Origin: Thunnus maccoyii
Lineage: Eukaryota; Chordata; Actinopteri; Scombriformes; Scombridae
Assembly (NCBI RefSeq): GCF_910596095.1
Contig: NC_056550.1
Location: 27,796,699-27,860,698, forward strand
Direction: 5' to 3'
Length of the DNA stretch: 64,000 bases
Shown here: positions 57,345 to 64,000 of the stretch, one piece after another
How positions within the stretch are numbered: the first letter of the stretch is position 1
Layout of the letters: each line of letters starts with the position of its first letter
Made by a program: the position numbers and the translations under genes
Notes under the pieces: model-generated
The model's database searches: none
What the model saw: the letters and a program-made list of their open reading frames with translations, nothing else
Told to the model about the DNA's origin: nothing

Positions 57345-60300
57345 ATGAAGGGGGGGGGAGTTAACAGGGAGGAAGTAAAGGAGGAAGTCTGTTCTTCAGA
57401 CTCCATTTTAAAGTCAACAGAGCAGAAGGAGGAAAACAGCAAGTCTGAGGCAGAGTGAGTGTTAATATAAATTAATATTAGGGCTGCAAACAATGATTAT
57501 TGTCATTATTGATCAATCTGCTGATTATTTTTCAGATTAATTGTTTAGTTGATTAAACTGTGTCAGCAAAATATGAAATCACAGTGTTAACGTCTTTAAA
57601 CATTGTTTCCTCTTTTCTTTTCCTGGTTTCTGTGTCCTCACAGTGACATGGCACACTGGTGCACTCACAATAGAGAGAAGTCACAGTTAAGAACGACACA
57701 TGTTTATCTGAAATCTGCTTGCTGGATTTAAAGCAAAGTCCAAGTTTATCTGTTTGATGGCTAGAAAATACACATGGTTGTAGTCAAAGGGATAGTTTGG
57801 ATTTTTTGAAGTGGGGTTGTATGAGGTATTTATCCATAGTCAGTGTATTACCTGCAGTAGATTTGGGTTGGCACGCTTTCAGTTTTGAGAAGAGACATTA
57901 GGCAATGTATTGCTGTGGTTGGGGCCAGAAGCAAAACATATTTAAACATCTAAAAAAAAAGGCCCACCTAAAAAAATCAATGTAAACTAATAAGAAGCTA
58001 CTAAGTTGAGAGGAAGGACTGGGTTTATTATACTGTATATGTGTATGTCTCCAGTGTTACTGGTTTACCTATCAGAGTCCAGAAAGTGAATGTTTTGGAG
58101 GAAGAGGAAGACAGGGTCTAATTTCCAGCTGTCTGTCCATGAAGAGTGACCGGTCTAAAGTTGATCCTCCAGTCTTCAGTAATGAAGCTGGACCCTCAGA
58201 CACAAAGTAAAAGACTGTTTCTACTGTAAACTGACCTGAAGATGATTCAGTGTTGAAACATAATTTAAAAAACAAACACCACTGACTGACAACCCTCACT
58301 CTACTACAATCATCTCCATCAGTTATTAGTGAGAGTTTGAAGATCTTCTGCAGCAAGTTTAGCCATCCACGTATAAATTGGCAGCAAAGCTGTGCAGCTC
58401 ATAAAAATATCTGTAAATGATTCAGTCAAACTACATGCATGCATCACACTCTACAAACAAATTGTGAATTTACAGGAGATAAATGTTTAGGATGTGTGTC
58501 ATATTCATTCACAGAGTTTACACATTTAGAAGTTCAAATCTCTCACATCTGTTTTCAGCTGTAGATACAAAAAGAAGCACAGACCCCATATTCATAGTGT
58601 GTATGTTTTCTTGTTATTTGGTATTTAAACACTTATTTGTGAAAATGTTGTAAAAGTACAATATCAGCTGAAACAATGAAGACCTTGAGGTGGGTTCAGC
58701 ATTAGCAGTTAGAGACAAAAAAGGCCCAGTTCTGATACAAATGGGGATTTAACAGAGTTTAATTTTTAATTAATGACTAAATCACATATGTAGCCTACTG
58801 CTAAAATCCTGTGGTTTGTTCTTTTTGTTTTCACACCAGCAAAAACAAACCAACCAAAACATGTAATACACCAGAGTGCACTGAACAACTGAACAGGTGA
58901 GTTGTGAAAGCAGATGACTAACTGGACCTTGTGGTGAGATTGCTGTGTTGACTATTGTTTAAAATTGAACTTTTATTCTCAACATTTAAGCAGAAAAATG
59001 TAAATTTTAAAACTTACATTTCCATAACAACTAAAAAAACTCATTCTGATAGAAAGCTCCAGAACAGCTTCTGAGTAGACTTGTGGTGAGACATTTTTAC
59101 TGAAGATCCTCTTGAGTTTCTCTGACACTTAAACAACTGTGGCCAAACTGGGCTTTTTTTGTCAAATGAGTCAGATCCAGTAGACACAGAATGAGTCTCT
59201 ACTGGCAGACAGACAGAAACACAACTGTTCTCTTATTAATGTTCTCTGATTTTACCAGAGAGCCAAGATGACGGAGATGGACCTCCTTAACATTATGGAT
59301 GATTTAAGAGACAATGAATTTGAGAACTTCAAGTGGTCCCTGAAGTATGAAAAGGTGACAACAAAAGGACAAAAGGACATCCCACCCATCAAAGAGAGCC
59401 AGCTGTCGAAGGCAGAGAGGCGGGACGTGGTGGATCTGATGGTGCAGAAATATGAATTTGCTGGAGCTGTGGAGGTGATCAAGAGCATTTTAAAAAAGAT
59501 CAGCAGAAATGATCTGGTGAGGGAGTTGCCAAACATCGGCTCAGGAGCAGAAGGTCAGTCGCAGGAAGAGACAAACATCAGAGACATCACATTCAGACAG
59601 CAGATCTGTGAGGAAAACAGCCTGTGTCTTTATATTTTTCATCATTCATCAGTCCACACAGTATTTGGACAGTTATACAAACTCATTTTTGTTCTTCAGG
59701 CTCTGTGCTTCAGCACATTGAATTTAAAATAAAATAATTGATACTACATTAAAGTCTTGGCTTTAATTTTAGTAGGTTTACATCAACATAGAAAGAACTG
59801 TGTGGGAGATATAGACCTTTTAACACATAGTGCCTAAATTACAGGGATTCAAAAGTAATGGGACAGATACACATGAAATCAGACTAAATGATCATATAAC
59901 GACACAGACATAAGTACATGACCAACAGACACTGGCGGCTCAAGAGACATTCAGTACTTCCTGGAGGCTGATTTCATAACGTGGGTAATTTGGGGGGTCG
60001 TCATTGGATTTTTGAAATTTTGTAACTGTGGAAAACATGAATGAACTCTTGTCAGGTGTGTTCAATTTACTGTACAGTTCCTCAAGATATATTTTGTTGA
60101 GGATTGCTTCATGTTTTAAGTTTATTCAACATTATTTCCACACTGTTAAAGTTAATTAGCTTCACAAAGTCAATTTTTGTTTCTCTCTCTCATCTGGCAA
60201 GACTCAGTGTGCATTTATGTAGAAGAGTTATTGGTCAACTCAACACTTGTTGTTGGCCTTTGTTTATAGATGAATTTCGGTTGTAGGTGGAATTAGACAA

Positions 60301-62872
60301 GGCACCATTACTGCAGTGGTGCATCACTTTTAAACTTGCATATAATACTGTAATGTATGTAAGCGCTTTTACAAAGAAATCTGTCCAAAAGCCTGTAGAA
60401 CCAATTATTTCATCCCTGTATGTAAAGTTCAACTAAAACTGAAACATACATGATCATCTAGATGTCTAAATAAGTTGGTTTCCAAGACTTTACATTTTAC
60501 TGTTTATTGAATTCAGACAAATTCATGTTGTGAGGAAAAGTTCTGACTAAGACACACAGAGCAAAACAGAACAAAAAGTCAGGACCAATAAACGTCTTCT
60601 ATCAATAATACTGATATAAGAAAGGCACGCTTCGAGAATAAGGTCAGTGTAAAGGAGAAATCTGATCACCAATTTGTTGCATGTACACACTGATTTACAG
60701 TAACCAGGTAACTACTCTGCACATTAACATGTTCCCTGATGACCCACGTAACCTGGTTTCTCTGAGTAACCTGATTATGATAGATGTTCAAATCTGTTTT
60801 TTTTCTCTTTCAGCAGATAGTGGTCTGCAGGAAGTTTTATATATATATAAGTTAAGTCTGAGGAGGAGATGTCAGCGTGTGACTGAAGGAACTGATGAAG
60901 CAGGAAGTGAAACCCTCCTCAACAGGATCTACACTGAGCTCTACATCACAGAGGGAAAGACTAAAGAGGTTAATACCCAACATGAGGTGTGGCAGCTTGA
61001 AACAGCTTCCAAGATTGAGACCCTCCATGACACTCCAATCAAGTGCTGTGACATCTTTAAAGTCTTACCCAATCAACAGAAACATATCATTAAAGTTGTT
61101 CTGACGAACGGTGTCGCTGGTGTAGGAAAAACCTTCTCAGTACAGAAGTTCACTCTGGATTGGGCAGAGGGTTTGGTAAACCAAGATGTCAGTCTGGTGA
61201 TTCTGTTTTCGTTCAGGGAGCTGAACTTTATCAAAGATGAGCAGTACAGTCTTCTCATGCTGATCCATGAATTCCATCCAACATTACAGAAGGTCACAGC
61301 AGAGGATCTCCATGACTGTCAAGTTTTGTTCATCTTTGATGGCCTGGATGAAAGCAGACTTTCACTGGATTTCAAGAATAGGAAGGCTGTGTCTGATGTC
61401 ACACAGAAGTCATCAGTCAATGTACTGTTGACAAGCCTCATCAATGGGAATCTGCTTCCCTTGGCTCTTGTTTGGATAACTTCCCGACCTGCAGCAGCCA
61501 ATCAAATCCCTCTTACATGTGTTGACAGGGTAACAGAAGTACGAGGCTTCACTGATGCCCAGAAGGAGGAGTACTTTGGGAAGAGATTCGGTGATGAAGA
61601 GCTGTCCAGCAGAATCATCTCACACATCAAGACATCCAGGAGCCTCCACATCATGTGTACCATCCCAGTATTCTGCTGGATCATTGCTACAGGTCTGGAA
61701 CACATGTTGACTACAGACCAGAGAGGAGAGCTGCCCAAGACCCTGACTGACCTGTACTCACTCTTCCTGCTGATTCAGACAAAGAGAAAGAAGCACAAGT
61801 ACGATGAGGGACATAAGACGAGTCAACAGGAGCTGACGGAGGCTGACAGGGAAGTTCTTCTGAAGCTGGGGAGGCTGGCATTTGAACATCTGGAGAAAGG
61901 AAACATCATGTTCTACCAAGAAGACCTGGAGCAGTGTGGTCTTAATGTCACAGAGGCCTCAGTGTTATCAGGAGTTTGCACAGAGATCTTCAAAAGAGAG
62001 AATGTGATCTTCAAGAAAACAGTCTACTGCTTTGTTCATCTGAGCGTTCAGGAGTTTCTGGCTGCAGTCTACATGCACCACTGTTTCAACAACAACAACG
62101 CTGACTTACTGGAGGACTTCCTGGGAGAAGAGATAAAACTCAGGCAGTCAAAACCAGAGTCTTTCCTTGAGAAGACTTCTTCTAGTTTCAGAAACAATGA
62201 CTGTGACCCATCTGATAATAATCATTACCACCCATCCCTGGATAGCACATACATGAGAAAGAAGTACAAAAACAGGAAATCAAAACGAAAGTCTTTCCTC
62301 AAGAAGATTACTGCTTTTTTTAGAAGCAATGATAGGCATGATGATGATGCTGATGATAATGATGATAGAACTGATGTTGATGATGACAGACATGATAACC
62401 ATTACCCATCCCTGGATGTCTTCCTGATGGGAGCCTTGGAGAAATCTCTAAAAAGCAAAAATGGCCACCTGGACCTGTTTGTTCGCTTCCTTCATGGCCT
62501 CTCTCTGGAGTCCAACCAGAGTTTCTTAGGAGGCCTGCTGGGTCTGACAGAAAAAGGTCCAGAAATCATCCAGAGAGTCATTGACAACCTGAAGAAGATG
62601 GACATGTACAAAATCTCTCCTGACAGAAGCATCAACATCTTCCACTGTCTGATGGAAATGAATGACCGCTCAGTACATCAGGAGATCCAAGAGTTCCTGA
62701 AGTCAGGGAACAGATCAGAGAAAGAACTCTCTGAGATCCAATGCTCAGCTCTAGCCTACATGCTGCAGATGTCAGAGGAGGTTCTGGATGAGTTGGACTT
62801 GGAGAAGTACAACACATCAGAGGAGGGAAAACGGAGACTGATCCCAGCTGTGAGGAACTGCAGAAAGGCTCA
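57345..62872 (+). CDS. Fish NLR-type receptor (PYD-FISNA-NACHT), 5' part; gene continues past the window
   Basis: Predicted cytosolic innate immune sensor of the expanded teleost NLR-C family (NLRC3/NLRP12-like in databases). A phase-consistent model has five exons: 57345-57454, 58078-58206 (contains [20 protein letters not shown], the fish NLR N-terminal repeat), 58840-58896, 59261-59553 (pyrin domain from [18 protein letters not shown]) and 60814-62872 (FISNA then NACHT). Walker A GVAGVGKT is at about residue 296 and the Walker B-like IFDGLDES at about 372, followed by winged-helix and helical regions ending [16 protein letters not shown]. The apparent TAA after ...RKAQ is part of a gtaagt donor at 62873, so the exon ends there. 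Leucine-rich repeat exons normally follow; none is seen before 64000. A duplicated charged insert is described separately. The first exon and start codon are the least certain parts. Confidence 0.85.
57482..57600. mobile_element. Partial GATTAATC MITE copy
   Basis: 'agggctgcaaacaatgattattgtcattattgatcaatctgctgattattttt'. First intron of the NLR model. Confidence 0.6.
57785..57975. repeat. Dispersed repeat ('AGGGATAGTTTGGATTTTTTGAAGTGGGG')
   Basis: Wording typical of a common percomorph MITE end. No right terminus could be fixed. NLR intron 1. Confidence 0.45.
59261..59553 (+). CDS. Pyrin (PYD) domain exon of the NLR gene
   Basis: Encodes about 97 residues with the helical death-fold pattern of a PYD: an L-x-x-I-M-D-D-L start, an acidic E-F-E-N-F-K-W motif, then [25 protein letters not shown] and [12 protein letters not shown]. 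The exon starts after ccagag, which gives the correct phase with the upstream 57-nt exon, and ends at G|GTCAGT. PYDs recruit ASC-type adaptors in inflammasome-like complexes; that role is inferred from the family. Confidence 0.85.
60814..62872 (+). CDS. FISNA-NACHT exon of the NLR gene
   Basis: One uninterrupted exon of about 686 codons, the usual size class for the large NACHT exon of teleost NLRs. Order: FISNA segment ([14 protein letters not shown]...), Walker A (P-loop, GVAGVGKT), Walker B region (LFIFDGLDE), sensor-like [12 protein letters not shown], winged-helix region, charged duplicated insert (62148-62417), then [30 protein letters not shown]. The acceptor is a long T/C tract ending ttcag and the donor is A|GTAAGT. 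All nucleotide-binding motifs look intact, so this is not an obvious pseudogene. Confidence 0.92.
62148..62417 (+). repeat. In-frame duplicated coding segment inside the NACHT exon
   Basis: Two related stretches lie in tandem: 62148-62243 ([18 protein letters not shown] ... HYHPSLD) and 62280-62417 ([18 protein letters not shown] ... NHYPSLD). Both start with TCAAAAC and end CCATCCCTGGAT. The second copy carries a GAT/GAC-rich expansion (about 62337-62400) that encodes an aspartate-rich run. Between them is a short lysine/arginine-rich stretch. Most teleost NLRs I recall go almost directly from the FLG... motif to LDVFLM... here. Confidence 0.75.
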
Positions 62873-64000
62873 GTAAGTCCAGATGTTATTAGCATTATAA
62901 ATCAGTTATAGATCAGTAGTTTAGTTCTTCAAATATAAATAATATAAAAATCTTATTATTGTTCGAACACTGCTTTACTTGTTATAGCCAAAATAATAAC
63001 TCAGTTACATTTAGTCATAGATGTTCTTGAGCTGTTTCAAATGTTGTGAGTAGAAATCATGTTAGAAAAAATGTAAGTTAATGAACACTGTTATTCTATT
63101 GATTTATAGTAATTATTGGATATTACAGTTTTTTCTTCTATAAATCTTCCTTTGGGTGACAGAGGTGTCATTCAAACCTGGTAAAACAAATAAAGGACCT
63201 TAGAGGTTGTGGCTGAGGTATTATTACAGCAGCATTTTATCACAACCTATATCAGTATTCCACAGTTATCAGTGAATGCAGTAAAGTTATTATTACATTA
63301 GTAGGTTCTTTAAATAATATATAATCAAACAGACAGTTTTTTACCACTAAGATATAAGAGTTTAAAATAAGGTCTGTATCATTTTCCAAAGGTGATTTCT
63401 GAAATCAGAGAGAATTGCCTTCATCATCATGTTTTTCCTAATGGTTTATTAGCCATTTCATAGTGAGCATGGGGGATCAGCAAATCAGCAAACTGATTCA
63501 GTGATGTCAGTTATACAACAGTATCTAAAGTTTTCTAACATTAACCAACATTAGCCTCTGTAAACTACTGGTCATATGAGACAAACCCCCTGAATGTGTT
63601 GAACCGAGCAATGGAGCTATTGGAGATATGGTGAGAAGAGGTGTCTGAATGATGCCTGCATCTTAGTGCAAGCTATTTAAAGGTAGGTGGAACCACCTGA
63701 CATGGATGTTGCAATCACAAGCCAATCAGGATTGCCTTAATGAGATAAATGTTTCTGAGGAATACACAAGGGGCATCATGACACATCGAAACTAATACTT
63801 TGAATGAGAACTGCAAAGTCAGTGGTTCAAAACTGGAGATTGACCTTTGTTGCATGTCATTCCCTGTCTCTCTCTCCTCTTCTTTCCTGTTATCTCTCAA
63901 CTGTCGCTTTCCATTAAAGGAATGAAATGCCCCAGAAAAAAATTTAATTAAAAAAAAAAGATTAGGTGAACCACTGATGTGAAAAGCAAATGTTAATAAA
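62873..64000 (+). other. Intron of the NLR gene after the NACHT exon
   Basis: Starts with a gtaagt donor. AT-rich; the canonical LxxLxLxxN pattern of fish NLR leucine-rich repeat exons is not visible up to 64000. A short ORF on the minus strand (63715-63900) has no recognised domain. Confidence 0.7.

Noticed and set aside
62874-62876. TAA as the natural stop of the NLR protein
   Set aside because: The TAA is part of CA|GTAAGT, an excellent donor, and the family continues with leucine-rich repeat exons. A short isoform by read-through is possible but not supported.

Overview
This window is vertebrate nuclear DNA, most likely from a percomorph-type teleost. The genes have many introns with consensus GT/AG junctions. 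The non-coding DNA is AT-rich and full of fish-type transposon remnants (Tc1-like, hAT-like, foldback/MITE families and a tRNA-derived SINE) plus microsatellites. One gene is an NLR with the fish-specific FISNA-NACHT architecture. There is no operon structure, CRISPR array or prokaryotic signature.

Layout: four genes lie on the minus strand. The first is the 5' part of a TLC-domain gene, tlcd3b-like (exons 1-2 at 4880-1600; the rest leaves the window on the low side). Next is nemo-like kinase nlk1, for which I could assemble all 11 coding exons (23929-12603, 475 codons). Then comes the C2H2 factor maz (7 coding exons, 42269-30762, 466 codons), and then the phosphatidylinositol synthase gene cdipt (6 coding exons, 55158-47984, 212 codons). 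A PYD-FISNA-NACHT receptor gene runs on the plus strand from about 57345 and leaves the window after its large NACHT exon; its leucine-rich repeats are not in the window. Each model was built by translating exons, matching splice phases at every junction, and comparing with the remembered layout of the family. No database search was run.

TLCD3B, MAZ and CDIPT are all in the human 16p11.2 interval, so this is a conserved block. nlk1 sits inside it, although mammalian NLK lies elsewhere. The genes do not form one pathway: a sphingolipid-related TLC protein, a Wnt/MAPK-branch kinase, a GC-box transcription factor, an ER lipid synthase and an innate immune sensor.

The space between exons is mostly mobile-element debris. 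It includes a SINE inside a decayed Tc1 element inside a hAT-like element (2.4-4.2 kb), a 544-bp hAT-type insertion with a perfect 8-bp target duplication (31.2-31.7 kb), a hAT-like element with a foldback core and a LINE tail (35.1-36.0 kb), and two nearly identical copies, about 1 kb each, of a dispersed element with a variable 47-bp internal minisatellite (25.3 and 41.0 kb). I found no convincing new biological system. The points most worth a second look are the splice architecture of nlk1 and cdipt and a duplicated acidic/basic insert in the NLR.
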